A DNA stretch of 64,000 nt from Neurospora tetraspora (GCF_033439725.1 NW_026944388.1:3906001-3970000), one strand, 5' to 3'. Counted from the stretch's first letter, positions 43,074 through 55,401 are shown. The notes: generated from the sequence alone by a model not told the origin. Program-made: numbers and translations.

Positions 43074-46000
43074 TTAAAGCTCATCATGACCAACAACAGC
43101 CTCCGAAGCCTGGCTAGCAACACTAACCACAGTCTCCTTGGCCTCACTAGCCAAGCTGCTCACGCTCTCATACGCGCCCACCACGACTTCGGGGATAGAA
43201 GTAGCGTAGACTCCCCTGAGTCTGCTCACCACGCTCTCAGAGAAGGTTGGCTCCTTGCCCACGAGCAGTTCACTGACAATGCTACTCACGACACTATACT
43301 GTTGCGCGGCGGCATCCGTACCCGCAGCGGCATACTCGCCCGCCGCGCTAGCACCAGCACCAGCAGCGCTGGTGATAGAGGCAGCGTTATCAGCTGCGGC
43401 ATCACTCGCCGCACCGCCGTATTGGTTCGCGACGCTGATGGCAGAGGAGCTGGCGGCGCTGGCGGCGGAGATGACGGTTTGGTACCAGGGAGTGGGGGTG
43501 GGAGCACCGTAGACTTCGATGCTGATCCTGGCGAGGACGGAGTCCCAGGATTCGGAAACTGCCGAGGCGGCATCGGCGACGTTCTCGGAAACAACGGACG
43601 CAGCACCGGCGACGTTCTCGGAAACGACGGAAGCGGCAGAGGAGGCCTTGTCTCCCGCGGCGTAAACGACGGAGGAGGCGTTCTCCCCGACGATCGAGGC
43701 AGCGGAGGCAGCACCGTCTGTAACGGCGGAAGCAACCGATGCAGCAGAGGCGGCAGCAGCGGAGGCAGCAGAAGCAGCGGATTCAGAGGCGATGGAGGCC
43801 GCGTAGGCAGCGTTGTCAGTAACAACAGAAGCCGCAGAGGCAGCGGACTCGGTGGCGACGGAAGCGACTGACGAAGCAGTGCCGACGAAGTCAGTGGGAG
43901 TAGGGGTGGCAGTCAGGGAGTTGAAAGCGGACGAAGCGGCAGCCAAGAACTCGGAGTAGCGAGCGTGAGCGACACCGAGGCCGGCGTAGTAGTTGTGCCT
44001 GGCGTTCTCGAGCGCCTTTTGGACGTGCTCAGAGGGAGTGGAGGGGGTAGGGGTGGCCAGACCGGCGGCGATCTTGGCGGACTCGTATTGCTCCTCGGCC
44101 CAAGAGCGACCTTGCTCGAGACGCTGGGCAGCAATGGATTGGATGCGCTCCCAGTCCACGGAAGGGATGTTGGGGACGGGAACGGCGGTGGGGAGGATCT
44201 TGAAGGCCTCGGTGGGAGTGCTCTTGTACACTTGCTTAGAGGCAAGCTTCAAGGCCTTGTCGAGGCGGACACTAGCGGAGGCCATGGCGTTGCTGTAAGC
44301 TTGGGTGACGGATGCGAGCATCTGCTGGTGAGCCGGCTCAGGGGTGCCGCGGATCTGGGCAGAGATGAGGGAGAGGGCTTCAGAATACTGGTTGTTGGCA
44401 CGAGACATGGCGGACGAGTAGACCGACTTGACGTCGTTACGCATCTTCTCCATGGCTTCAGAAACGTCGTCGTAGGTATCTTCGTCAATGATGGGCTGGC
44501 GACTAGGCACCGACTGAGCAGCAGCTCCGAGCCAAGCGGACTTGACGGTGGTGGCAGGAGGCTCAGGAGTTTCGGAGACGATGATATCAGACTCCTCCTC
44601 AGCTTCCTCCTCAACGGGGAGCTCGACGGGAGCAGGGCCCTCCTTCTCTGCCTTGGTAGTGTTACCGACCATGACAGGGGTCTCCTCGAGGATCTCAGTA
44701 GAGGCGAGATCAGGGCGAGACTCAACGATAGAAGCGGCCTCGGATGCAGACTCAACATCATCAGCGACCTCTTCGGAAGCAACGCTGGCAGACTCGACAG
44801 TCTCGGTCTCGGTGGAAGACCCAACAACGACCTCGGAGGCTTCGCTCAGCACAGTAGTGGCAGACTCCTTTGCAACGTCAGTTGCGCTCTCGACAGACTC
44901 GGAAGCCGAAGAGGCGGCCTCAACGACGGGGGAGGTGTCCTCATCCGCAAGCTCCTCCATCTTGTCAGTAGCTGAATCCTTGGCTCCAACGACAGCCTCA
45001 GTCACCTCAGACACAACTTCAGCAGCGCGGCTGACACCATCACCAACAACCTCAGAAACCTTCTCACCAGCAGCACTAGCAGAATCGCTAGCCTGGGAAA
45101 CGACACTGGCCGCAGCATCCTGAGCATACTCCACATGCTCAGCAGCCTGCTGAGCGACAGTGCTCTCGAACTCATCGGAGTCGTCACCAGCTTCCAACTT
45201 GCGAACAGCAACCTGCTTCAAGCGAGCAAGCTCCTTGGCAGCAGAGGCCGCAGTGTTCATGGCCTCTTCCTCAACAGCAGCCGCCTCATTCTGAGCAGCC
45301 TCGAGACCAGGGTGAGTAACGATGAGGTTCTTGAGGTCGTTGTTCCAGTCCTCGAAACGGCTCTTGAGCTCATGGTACTTGGCCCAGTCCTTGTAAGTGA
45401 CGCCATCCATCCAAGCCCACTTCATACCGAGCTTCTGCAAGGCCAGGTCTCTAATGTCGCCAAGGATGGTAAAGTGGGCTTCGGCAGCATTGGTAATAGC
45501 GGACTGCATCTCGGCCTCGTAGTTCTCACGCCAGGTACGGACCTCCTGAGCTCTCTCCTTGATAGACATGCCCGCCTGACGTACGACGGCAGCAATTTGA
45601 TCGCGTCCCTCGTCAACCGAGGCGGTTTCCTTGTTTACGGCCCCAATAATCTGCATGATCTTGCGGCGGAGTTGGACAAGCTCGGAAACAGTCGTAGTCT
45701 GGAGCTCGTCGAGCAGAGCCTTACCGGTAACCTTGGCGTTACGGCGGATCATCTTCTTGGTGATTTCGTAGATTCTGGCCGAGATCTCGGAGGCGCCCTG
45801 GTCAGCGGCCTTGGAGTACCTTTCCTGCCAGTCCTGAAGATCGGCAGCGACAGTCTCACGGGCGCTACGGCGAGCGGGATCTTCCTTCTCGAGCTGCTCA
45901 TCGACCTCGGGAGGGGGAATGCGGTTCTCGGGAACATTGTGCTCTGTGGATTCGGAGTTCAAGACCTTTTGTTCTTCAGCGGCAGCGGCCTTGATTGAGG

Positions 46001-47143
46001 ACTCGGCGTGGGACGAGGGGGTCGAAGCAGCGGTAGTGGCCGGTGTGGGCTTGCTAAAAGTCGATGTCTTGCTGCTGGAGGCACGCGATCGAGTCAGCAC
46101 TCTTTTTGTCGACAACGGTGATGGAAGAGAATCCGTCGCCACCAACCTAGAGGACAAGTCCACAGGGGGCTTGGGTACCGACTTCTTGTTGCTCGTGGTA
46201 TGGCGACCAAGGCGCTGGCCAATCTTGAGCAGCTGAGGCTCGACATTCTCAGAGTAGATGACTCTCAAATGGGGCATGACGGTTCCATCGAGGAACAGGT
46301 TGGTCTTGTTCCAGGCCCAACGGGTTGAGGGCAACACGGTGCTTGCAGCAAAAGCCGAGGCAGCCTTATAGCCCTTGTGTGCGTAGGGTTCGACGAAGTG
46401 GTACGAGGGCACGACAACGTCATGGTAGGTCTGGAGGGCGTTGGTGCGCGCAATCTCATAGTACGGACCGGCGGCAGTGGAAAGCTGCTTGACATGGGGA
46501 CCAACGCTCTGTTCGTAACGGGTCTTTGCAAGCTTCTGGTACTTGACAAGCTGGGGCTGAAGGGTCTTTTGCCAATGGGTCTTGGTGTAGGCCTGGGCCT
46601 TTTGGATTCTGGGTTGCGCATATGCCAAGGCGGGAGCAATGGCCTTTTGATCGACGACATGGTAGTAGCGGTTGACGTAGGGAGCGGCGTAGGCGGTATA
46701 GTATGGTTCGACATGCGGCAAAACGGTCTGCTTGACCTCAAAGTATGTCTTGCAAATGCGGGGAGAAGACTTGTCGCAATCCTTGAGCGAGGCGGGGCAG
46801 CGGAAGAGGATGGTGAGGATAGTGTACCAGGTCACGAGTCTGTGGAAAAGCCGTAGGTTAGAGAGATGTCAACAACTCGATGATGGCAAAGACTGCTCGC
46901 TTACCTAGCTACAACATTGAACGTCCTAGCTATCACACCAGGCCGACTGCGTGGGCGTTGTCTTGGTGTGACTCTGGGGCTGGCCGAGTGGCTGAGGGTG
47001 GGCTTGATGGGGCCGTTGATGCCATTGATGCCGTTAATACTGTTGACACCCTTCTTGGAGTAGCCATTGATGCTGCTGAGGCCATCGAGAGTAGGGACGG
47101 GGCCTTTGGGACCTCCGTTCATCGAGCCGTTTGTGTCCTTCAT
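43074..47143 (-). CDS. Large ER-retained (HDEL) Ala/Ser/Val-rich helical protein
   Basis: Exons 46905-47143 and 43074-46839 (65-nt intron, phase 2, GTAAGC...CCACAG) give 1,334 residues. The basic N-terminus (RQRPRSRPGVIARTFNVVAR) leads straight into a hydrophobic segment (VTWYTILTILF) at about residues 82-92, a signal-anchor or uncleaved signal. Next is a Tyr/Pro-rich repetitive region (VEPYYTAYAAPYVNRYYHVV), a charged predicted coiled coil, and about 500 residues of Ala/Ser/Val/Glu repeats (SAASVVSENVA type). The last four residues are HDEL, the fungal ER retrieval signal, so most of the chain should be in the ER lumen. Fungal homologs are, as I recall, sometimes labelled as a hoxa13 transcription factor; nothing here supports that. 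Function unknown; a structural ER or secretory-path scaffold is inference. Confidence 0.82.
46840..46904 (-). other. Intron of the HDEL protein gene
   Basis: Removal joins FNVVAR to LVTWYTIL and creates the continuous membrane segment. Confidence 0.85.
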
Positions 47144-49406
47144 GGTTGCAGGCTCTTATCAGCACCGGGCTGACTGTGGTGACGTCGCGACGAATGTGAG
47201 ATGGTTGTCGATAGGTCGCTTGGTTAAGCGCGTTCAAATATGAACAGGCGCAATCATCGAAGTGTGTTGTTGCTGCGTCGTTGTTGGTGGTCGTCTCCAG
47301 GGACGGTGCAGAGGGAAGAAAAGAAAAAAGATATTGTTATCGTGTGAGTGGTCACGTCAAGGTCCCAGGTCCGTGACTGCGAAATGCGACTGCGACTGGG
47401 GCTCGTTCCAGCTGGTGGTTCCAGGCGATGGTTCGGTGCTTCCCGCTGCTACAGCACGCTTTCGTTAGCTCGTGCTCTCTTCCCGTCATCGGCCAGGCCA
47501 GGGCGGGGCCAATGATGGAAACAGTGGGGTGTTACCGTACCGTACTTTTACGTTACCTCTACCAAAGTTGAGATTCAGATGGAATGAAGCAGTCGTCAGG
47601 TCCTGAGACGAAGCGAAGAGTTGAAGGGCAAGGGGATTTGTTTTGCTTTGTTTCTTCTGCCTGTGACTTTCTGGGAGTTTCTTTTCCACGGTCAGTTTCA
47701 GGTATTCTCCGCACGCGACAGTCTGTCAGTGTTAAGGAGGCACGTACCTTGTATTAGTAGAGGTATTGAAACCTGTGATGCTACCGTAGCCGAGTTACCT
47801 GCTTCTTCAGTCTCTCTTCAGAACACAATGAAGGGCTACAATCACAACCAAATCAACAAACTGACGAATGTTGTTGATGTTGTTTCTGGGTGGTCCTTGG
47901 TTTAAAGAGAAGATGAGAAGTGGAAGTCTGTTTGTTTTCCCTCAGGTCAAGATCAAAACTTGGGGATGCTGTACAGATACACCAACGTCACCCTCCTCCT
48001 CCAATTCCAGGTATCTTGGGTAGCGTGCCACAGCTTGCCCCACAGACGTCATTGAGCCTTGAGGGTGGTGAGCGTGCTTTGGATGCACCGCCAGAGAGAA
48101 GAAAAGATACAAAGATCTCGTGTCCAATTGGCTCTGTCTTTGTTTATCAGTCAAGATATCTTGGTCGACATGTCCCGATTTTCACTGCGTGTTTCAGGCA
48201 ACATGGTCAAGTCCATGGATGGGTGTCGTCTTGTTCCAGTTCTCTGGAAAGTGCACTGGCCATGTTCTCATATGGCATCGCGGATCTTAAGATGCGACAT
48301 TGAAGGCCCCAAACTATTCACATCTCTGGCTACGATAGTTATCAGTTTCGAAATGTTTTTCTTTTTTCTCCAAAACGCTGATGCTCAAAGCCAGGGACTG
48401 CCTTGTAGTGGAAGCCAAAGATCTTGTTATTATTCTGTGGCAAAGAAAGCTCGAAAGTCTTTGACACACGAGAAGCGGAAGCAAGTTATGCAGGGCTCGG
48501 GACCGTTATGTCATCCCAACGTTGAAGCACAAAAGTTGTGATCAAATGTGCACATGTCCACATGCGTGGCATGACTGCGCCATGCTGGTGTGAACTCTTT
48601 CGTCCTTGCATTCTTCAATTCAGATTGACTCTGATCAATATCATAGGATTTTTCCAATCAACACATCAATCAAGACCAAAAGCTTCTCGATAAGTTGACT
48701 TTTGAAAATGACCTAGGTCACGGCCTTATCATTGAATCAGCTGGCTCGTGCACCACTTTGTCCTTTAACGCGCTATACCCTTTCTGTTTAGTGATCCTTG
48801 GGCGGGCCCGAGTGAGATCTGGCGGTTCCGAGTCGGGTCTAGCCTTTGCTGAAAGTTCCACTGCACGCTTTCCCGATCAAGGACCGCTTTCAACACTTTG
48901 TCACTTTTTGGTGCATTTGGCGCTTTCTCTTCCACTTCTTCCATTCACACTTCCAGACTTCCACCGTCTTCACTGCCGCCACTCAACGGGCCACCACCAC
49001 CACAGAGCCTCGTCACCCTCTGTCGCCATTGCCGTCGCATCTTCTTCCGCGACTCGACTGCGGTGAACAACACGACATCCATTCCTTCTTCGACTGTCTG
49101 TTAGTAACAAGCCCCGCCTCCGACCTGACGAGTACCGACAACTTATCCGCCGCCGACTTCTCCGTCTTTCCCATCGAATTTTCTCCCAACATCCTCGCGA
49201 CAATTTTGGTCGAATAGTCTCACCCGGCATTGCATTCGGCATTTCTCTCGACCGAGCTCGACCATCTCTGCGACAGAAACAGAGTCAGCCGACTCGCGCC
49301 GCCCAACGACGAGAATGAAGACCAATACATGATCTGACCGACACTCGACAACACCACAAACACACAGCGCCTCTGCTGCTGACAACAACTCACGCTCCCT
49401 TCCACC
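47144..49406. other. Divergent 2.3-kb intergenic region
   Basis: Shared upstream region of the HDEL gene (minus) and the Doa10 gene (plus). Small frames are unsupported. The stretch 48840-49400 just before the Doa10 ATG is C-rich on the plus strand, as in long fungal 5' UTRs. Confidence 0.5.
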
Positions 49407-52400
49407 ATGGGCGACGCTAACCCCGCCGACCCGACCGTCCTTCCGGGCTTCGGCCAGGACCAGCCCGACCATGTCCGATTTCCAAACACCAGACTGCGAA
49501 ACTCGCGATCAGCCTCCATCTCGACATGGACAACCACCTCTGGCGGCCACTCCCACACTCATTCGCAACCCAACAATAACCCGCGCGAACCCGAGCAATG
49601 TCGTATTTGCCGAGGCGAAGCTACTCCCGACGATCCCTTGTACCACCCGTGCAAGTGTAGCGGAAGTATCAAATGGGTCCATCAGGAATGTCTGATGCAA
49701 TGGCTGGCCCAGACCCAGAGGAAACACTGCGAGCTGTGCAAGACACCCTTCCGCTTCACCAAGCTTTACGATCCCGACATGCCCAGGACTGTTCCTGCCC
49801 ACATCTTCATCGGCCACATGTTCAAATACTCGGTCCGTAAGCTTCTCGTCTGGGCAAGGGCCGCCCTCGTCGTTAGTGTCTGGCTTGGGTGGCTCCCCTA
49901 CTTCATGCGCTCGGTATGGGCCATGCTGTTCTGGCTCTGTGAGGAAGGCTGGGGAGGTCCGGCTCTGTTTTCAAGGTCTCAAAACATATCGTCAAACGGT
50001 TTCTCAGTTACGGCTTACAGCACCACCGTATGTCCATCTAGTCCGCTCTTTCTCGCCAACACGTCTCCAGCCAGCGTAGGGGATGTCCTAGGACGTTTGC
50101 CTCTGAACTCGACACAGTTCGTAAACAGCCTTACTGGTGCCAATTCAGGTGCAGGCTACTCGTTCCTTTCCGTCCTACTTCGAATCATATTTGGCTCAGG
50201 CGGTATCGTGGACAGGACTCCTCCGCCCCTCAAGGAAATTCCCAGTCATCTCTCCAACAACGTCACTGCGACACTGTTCATCGACCAAACGGCTTCACCT
50301 TACAGCAATGTGTCCTATCCACCTTCGCTGCTCAGCGAGGTCGGCTTTTTGAAGAACTTAACCCGGAACCCTACAGTCAACAACAACATCATTGCGGTTC
50401 TCGAGGGCCAGATCATCACCGTCCTCGTCGTTGTCTGTTTTATCTTGATCATTCTTGTCAGAGATTACGTGGTTCAACAGCAGCCGGAAATCAACGAGCG
50501 CGCCGCTTTTGCCAACCTTCAAAACGTGCAGCCCCAGGTAGCTCAGGTCAATGTTCCCGACCCTGCCATGAACGGTAACCACAACGGTGGCCACAACGGT
50601 GACCACAACGGTGACCATCTCGGTGGTATCGAAGAAGAAGAGGATGCAGGTACTGACGACGAACATGCCTGGCATGCTCAACCTCCCCAGCCTGGACCCC
50701 AGCCGGACAGGAATCCCGTCAACAATCCCTATGCTTCTGACCTGGAGAGAGAACTCGGAGAATCGGACTCATCTACCATAGATGAGTATCTCAACATCTA
50801 CAGGGAGGCCGGCGGAAACCCCGACAGAATTGTTGAGCTGGCCCAGGAGCGTGGTCTGGAGGAAAGATTGGCCTACTGGATAGCCCTTACCAAGACCATG
50901 AAGGAGCGCGCCGCCCGAGTTCAGGCAAACTACAATGACGGCCTCAACCCTTCCGCGGCGGAATCCAGTACTACCGCAGCAGCGAGACCGTCAGGCCACA
51001 ATTTGGAGATGGACAGCACTCCTGCCGCCCCACGACCCGATCCGTTTGATGACTGGCGCTATCCTTTGGAAGAAGATGATCATCAGGCTGAAGAAACCGG
51101 ACAAGGTTCTAGGGACAAGGGCAAGGGCGTTGCGACTGATGATTTTGACACCGAGTCGGATCCCGAAATTATCGGTGCTTCCTCGAGGCCGCGCGCCAAT
51201 ACAGATGGGCCTGAGATCAGAATGCACACCAATCCTCTGGGTAGCAACAGCTGGTCGTTCAATGACTTACCAGAAGACGGCCCGAACAGTCCGTCGACGG
51301 AAGAAAGGCCCTCTCAGGTTATTTCAACGGCCCCGGATCTCAATACTGACAATTATTCTTCCAATACCGAGGTCGAACCTTTGCTCGCTTCTCTGGCTGG
51401 CCAAGGGGAATCCGAGTCATTCCAGGAGAATCGCAGCCAAGATGGCAATAGGGATATAGCCGATGATGTCCGTGTACACACAGAGCCTTGGGGAGCCAAC
51501 CCCATCCCAGAGCGTCAGTCGGAATCACAAGAACTGACAGATATACCCTGGCCCACCCTCGACGAGAGTACGGCTGACAGCCCCGCACAACCTCCTCAAC
51601 CTCGTGGATTCGTCCCTAGAGTGACCGACTTCATGTGGCAAGGCGTCGAGGCGGATCAGGCGCAACATGATGCTATTGATATCATCGCTGACGCTTTGAT
51701 GAGACGGGACGACCAAGACAACGTGGACGTTCGCGATGACGCTAGACTTGACAACGATGATGACCTAGACCAGGATGATGATGACGCCGCAGCAGCAATT
51801 GGCCTCGAACAAGACGCCATTGACGATGCCGAAGACCTCGAGGGCGTCCTGGAGCTTCTTGGAATGCGCGGGCCTTTGGCTGGCCTGTTCCAAAACGCCA
51901 TCTTTTGTGTTTTGCTCGTGTCAGCCACCATCTTTCTCGGCTTGTTCGTTCCCTACAACATCGGCCGCTATTCGCTGTGGTTCATTGCGAAGCCTATGCG
52001 TCCAGTCTGGATCCTCTACAGTCTGTGCAGGTTCATCCAGGACATGGTTGTTATTGCCTTCGGGCTTGTCTCTCACGCACTCTCTCTGGTGCATCCAAGT
52101 CTAGGACTGGGTGGTGTGGCTCGCCTGGTTACGAAGCTCCTCTTCGGTAGCCGTTACGCGACAGCGACTCTTGATCCGCACATTGAAATGACCAACGCCG
52201 CCAAGCGAGTTGGGCACACGGTGATTCACGAGCTTGGTCGCGTGTCCATGTCGGAGATTCACACCTTTTCTGCTGTCAGTCACGAAGCCTTGTTGTCGGT
52301 CAAGGGGCAGATCTTTTCCGGCTTTGCCGCCCTGGGTTCTGCTCTTGTCTTCATCTTTGGCGGTGACTACTCTACCAAAGCCCCGTTGGTGTTCTCCGCG

Positions 52401-54791
52401 GCCAGCAGTGCAACTGCACTTGCCCTGAACGCCCTCAAGACTCTGCCTGCGACCTTGTTGAAGCCTAACCTGGTCATCAACGTCAACTTCCCTGACGCGA
52501 GTCATGCTATCGACCCGGCATTGGCATACTGGAATGGTACAGACAGATTCTGGGCAATCCTTGCTGGCTACCTCACGATTTACATCGCGGCAGTATTGTA
52601 CCTGCGTCGTGGCGGACCTATCTCGTCTAGCCAGACCGGACAAGAGTGGGAGGCAGCCATCATTGACGCACTCAACCAGGCAAGCGGTGTGATGAAGGTC
52701 ATCCTTATTATCGGCATTGAGATGCTCGTCTTCCCACTTTACTGTGGCATGCTCTTGGACATCGCACTCTTGCCCTTATTCGAGAATGCCACCCTCATGT
52801 CCCGCCTCCAATTCACCCTCAACTTCCCCGTTACGTCGATCTTCGTTCATTGGTTCGTAGGTACAGCCTACATGTTTCACTTTGCGCTGTTCGTCTCCAT
52901 GTGCCGCAAGATCATGCGTCGGGGAGTTCTCTACTTCATTCGCGACCCAGACGATCCCGAGTTCCACCCGGTACGCGATGTACTGGAGCGCAATGTCACG
53001 ACTCAGCTGCGCAAGATTGCGTTTTCTGCTCTCGTCTACGGCGCGCTTGTCATAATCTGCCTCGGCGCTGTGGTCTGGGGGCTGGCGCTCTCACTGCCTA
53101 ACGTCCTGCCGATTCACTACTCGTCCAACGAGCCAGTGCTCGAGTTCCCGCTTGACCTTCTCTTTTACAACTTCCTGATGCCCTTGGCGGTCAAGTTCTT
53201 CAAGCCTGGTGATGGACTACATGCCATGTATACCTGGTGGTTCCGCACATGCGGTCGTTGCTTGAGGATTACTTGGTTCCTGTTTGGGGAGCGCAAGGCG
53301 GATGAAGAAGGTCGTCTGCGCATGATTGAGAGAGGCCCCGGATCCCAGGAATCATGGTGGCAGGCGATGTTCCTGCAGTTGGATGAGTCCAATGGACTTG
53401 TGAGGCCGTGGAAGCCCAAGTTCGTGGCCGAAAGCACCAAGGCCGAGGCCTCCGAGTCCGAACCTGAATCACCGAACATCAGAGGGTATGTGCCGTCTGA
53501 GTCTGAGGCTAGGGAATCTGAGGCCAGGGAACGGTCCCCTGAAGAAGGCTTCAAGGATTACTTGGTGGATACCAAGCAACTCATTCCCGATGGACGCTTC
53601 GTTCGCGCTCCGGCCTCCGACCAGGTCAAGATTCCAAAGGGCAAGACGGTGTTCCTGGAAGTGTCGGAGAAGAATGAGAGACTGGACGGCAAGCCTGATG
53701 TACCCGAGACCGATCTTTACTCGACGACACAGTACCGTCTGGTGTATGTTCCGCCGCACTTCCGGGTCCGCATCTTCTTCTTTATTCTCCTCATCTGGAT
53801 GTTTGCCGCCGCTACGGGCGTCGGCATCACGATTATCCCCTTGGTCTTTGGCCGCTGGATGTTCCAGCTCTTGATTCCCGAAGGTGTGAGGACGAATGAC
53901 ATTTACGCCTTCGGCATCGGCATCCACGTTTTGGGGTCGATTGTTTACGCGCTCATCAACATCCGGTCCCTTTCTCAGACTGCCAAGATTCGAGTCGCCG
54001 GAGCTATCGTATCAGTCTTTAACAACGGCGCAGTCCGCCGCGGCCTGGCCGTAATCACCCGCATCGCCAAGATCGTCTACTCCTACTTCTTCCTCCTGGT
54101 TGTCTTCCCTCTCATGATCGCCTCCGTCGCCGAGCTCTACTTCATGATGCCCCTGCACGAATTCATGTACAGCGTTCCGATTGCCCAAGACATCAAGCAA
54201 GTCACGATCGAACACGCGGCCGCTCTCAACCCGCGCCACACCATCCGCGTTATGCAATCCTGGACCATCGGTCTTTTGTATCTGAAGCTTTCTGTCAGAG
54301 GAATCACCACTTGGTTCAGCGGTAGTCGTTTGGCACTCGCCACCAAGGCCGTGTTGCGACGGGGGTGGTTCAACCCCAACGCTGGCGTTTTGACTCGAGC
54401 ATTCGTCATTCCTGCCATCCTCCTCTGGACCGTCGCTATGGCCATCCCTACCCTCTTCGCCAAGTTCATGATCTCCTGGAGTCTGGCGGAAACGTTGACC
54501 CTTCGCCATCCTCAAGCCGTCGTTGACGGTGTGGTGGACCAAACTTTCTACGACGCCTACGTCGTGCTCATCTACCGACGTAGCTTCCCGCTTACAGCAC
54601 TTTTGTTGTTGGCTGTGGCGGCGGTGTGGGGTTTATTAGGTGTGTTCCAGAGTTGGAAGATGAGGATCAGGGATGAGGCATATCTGATTGGGGAGAGACT
54701 GCAGAATTATGGCGGGGGAATGCCGCAGAGGGGTCTTGGAAGGGGGACGAGGGGTGGATGGAGGGCTGGGATCGCTGTTGGGGGGCGGTGA
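49407..54791 (+). CDS. ssm4: RING-CH E3 ubiquitin ligase Doa10/Ssm4 (MARCH6-like)
   Basis: Single exon, 1,794 residues, ATG in a CCACCATGG context. An N-terminal C4HC3 RING-CH finger has Cys65, Cys68, Cys82, Cys84, His92, Cys95, Cys108 and Cys111, followed by the TLYDPDMP-like KLYDPDMPRTVP. About 14 hydrophobic spans follow, including VLVVVCFILIILV, NAIFCVLLVSATIFLGLFV, VYGALVIICLGAVVWGLAL and IFFFILLIWMFAAATGVGI, broken by a long acidic, low-complexity loop (residues about 380-800). This is the Doa10/Teb4 layout. The ligase sits in the ER and inner nuclear membrane and ubiquitinates misfolded cytosolic, nuclear and membrane proteins (ERAD-C), including N-degron substrates. Length is above the yeast protein (about 1,319) because of the loop. 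The C-terminus is rich in Gly/Arg. Confidence 0.93.
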   Translation: MGDANPADPTVLPGFGQDQPDHVRFPNTRLRNSRSASISTWTTTSGGHSHTHSQPNNNPREPEQCRICRGEATPDDPLYHPCKCSGSIKWVHQECLMQWLAQTQRKHCELCKTPFRFTKLYDPDMPRTVPAHIFIGHMFKYSVRKLLVWARAALVVSVWLGWLPYFMRSVWAMLFWLCEEGWGGPALFSRSQNISSNGFSVTAYSTTVCPSSPLFLANTSPASVGDVLGRLPLNSTQFVNSLTGANSGAGYSFLSVLLRIIFGSGGIVDRTPPPLKEIPSHLSNNVTATLFIDQTASPYSNVSYPPSLLSEVGFLKNLTRNPTVNNNIIAVLEGQIITVLVVVCFILIILVRDYVVQQQPEINERAAFANLQNVQPQVAQVNVPDPAMNGNHNGGHNGDHNGDHLGGIEEEEDAGTDDEHAWHAQPPQPGPQPDRNPVNNPYASDLERELGESDSSTIDEYLNIYREAGGNPDRIVELAQERGLEERLAYWIALTKTMKERAARVQANYNDGLNPSAAESSTTAAARPSGHNLEMDSTPAAPRPDPFDDWRYPLEEDDHQAEETGQGSRDKGKGVATDDFDTESDPEIIGASSRPRANTDGPEIRMHTNPLGSNSWSFNDLPEDGPNSPSTEERPSQVISTAPDLNTDNYSSNTEVEPLLASLAGQGESESFQENRSQDGNRDIADDVRVHTEPWGANPIPERQSESQELTDIPWPTLDESTADSPAQPPQPRGFVPRVTDFMWQGVEADQAQHDAIDIIADALMRRDDQDNVDVRDDARLDNDDDLDQDDDDAAAAIGLEQDAIDDAEDLEGVLELLGMRGPLAGLFQNAIFCVLLVSATIFLGLFVPYNIGRYSLWFIAKPMRPVWILYSLCRFIQDMVVIAFGLVSHALSLVHPSLGLGGVARLVTKLLFGSRYATATLDPHIEMTNAAKRVGHTVIHELGRVSMSEIHTFSAVSHEALLSVKGQIFSGFAALGSALVFIFGGDYSTKAPLVFSAASSATALALNALKTLPATLLKPNLVINVNFPDASHAIDPALAYWNGTDRFWAILAGYLTIYIAAVLYLRRGGPISSSQTGQEWEAAIIDALNQASGVMKVILIIGIEMLVFPLYCGMLLDIALLPLFENATLMSRLQFTLNFPVTSIFVHWFVGTAYMFHFALFVSMCRKIMRRGVLYFIRDPDDPEFHPVRDVLERNVTTQLRKIAFSALVYGALVIICLGAVVWGLALSLPNVLPIHYSSNEPVLEFPLDLLFYNFLMPLAVKFFKPGDGLHAMYTWWFRTCGRCLRITWFLFGERKADEEGRLRMIERGPGSQESWWQAMFLQLDESNGLVRPWKPKFVAESTKAEASESEPESPNIRGYVPSESEARESEARERSPEEGFKDYLVDTKQLIPDGRFVRAPASDQVKIPKGKTVFLEVSEKNERLDGKPDVPETDLYSTTQYRLVYVPPHFRVRIFFFILLIWMFAAATGVGITIIPLVFGRWMFQLLIPEGVRTNDIYAFGIGIHVLGSIVYALINIRSLSQTAKIRVAGAIVSVFNNGAVRRGLAVITRIAKIVYSYFFLLVVFPLMIASVAELYFMMPLHEFMYSVPIAQDIKQVTIEHAAALNPRHTIRVMQSWTIGLLYLKLSVRGITTWFSGSRLALATKAVLRRGWFNPNAGVLTRAFVIPAILLWTVAMAIPTLFAKFMISWSLAETLTLRHPQAVVDGVVDQTFYDAYVVLIYRRSFPLTALLLLAVAAVWGLLGVFQSWKMRIRDEAYLIGERLQNYGGGMPQRGLGRGTRGGWRAGIAVGGR

Positions 54792-55401
54792 TGAGATGGG
54801 TGGGAGGAAGTTGTGAAGAAAGAAGGGAGATGGAAGATGAAGGCGGACGGTGAGATCGATGTGGAAAAGAGAGAAGAGAGAAATCATAGGGTAAAGGGAG
54901 ATGGAGAGGAATCAGAAATGAAGCGGTGGAATGATACCAAACTGAACTGTACATGTTAGAGTATAAACAGCGTAGCATAAAGGATATTTGTTACTTGCAG
55001 TCTGCGGTTGCTAGACACTTGCGCTGCTTTGATGCGTTGGAGATGGCGTCTGTCGTTGTGGTGTAAGTACTCTTTTTTCGTTCATGGCCTAGGCAAAGAG
55101 CTGGATTGTATCAAGAGGTTTGACTTTATCAGTCTCAAATCTAACATCCAAGTGTTGATAGTGGTGTTATCCATTCACGGAGTCTGAATCTAACATCTAA
55201 GCGTTCATGGTATTATCAAGCCATACAAAAAGACAGAACGACAAGTCCAGCTCGAAGTCCAAAGAATCCAAAACATTGATTTCCAATCATCGCTGTCGCC
55301 ACTTTTCAACACCAAATCACAAAGCAGCATGCTATATAGTCAGTCGCCTGCCAAATCTTCAAGAAAACAAAAACCCGAAACCAAAAGACAAACAACGCCC
55401 A
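54792..55401. other. Convergent intergenic region
   Basis: 3' ends of the Doa10 gene (plus) and the transporter gene (minus). Purine-rich just after the Doa10 stop. No supported gene. Confidence 0.5.

Noticed and set aside
43086-46856. Several long plus-strand frames opposite the HDEL gene (up to 336 codons)
   Set aside because: They mirror the repetitive GCN/TCN codons of the real minus-strand gene and have shadow composition.
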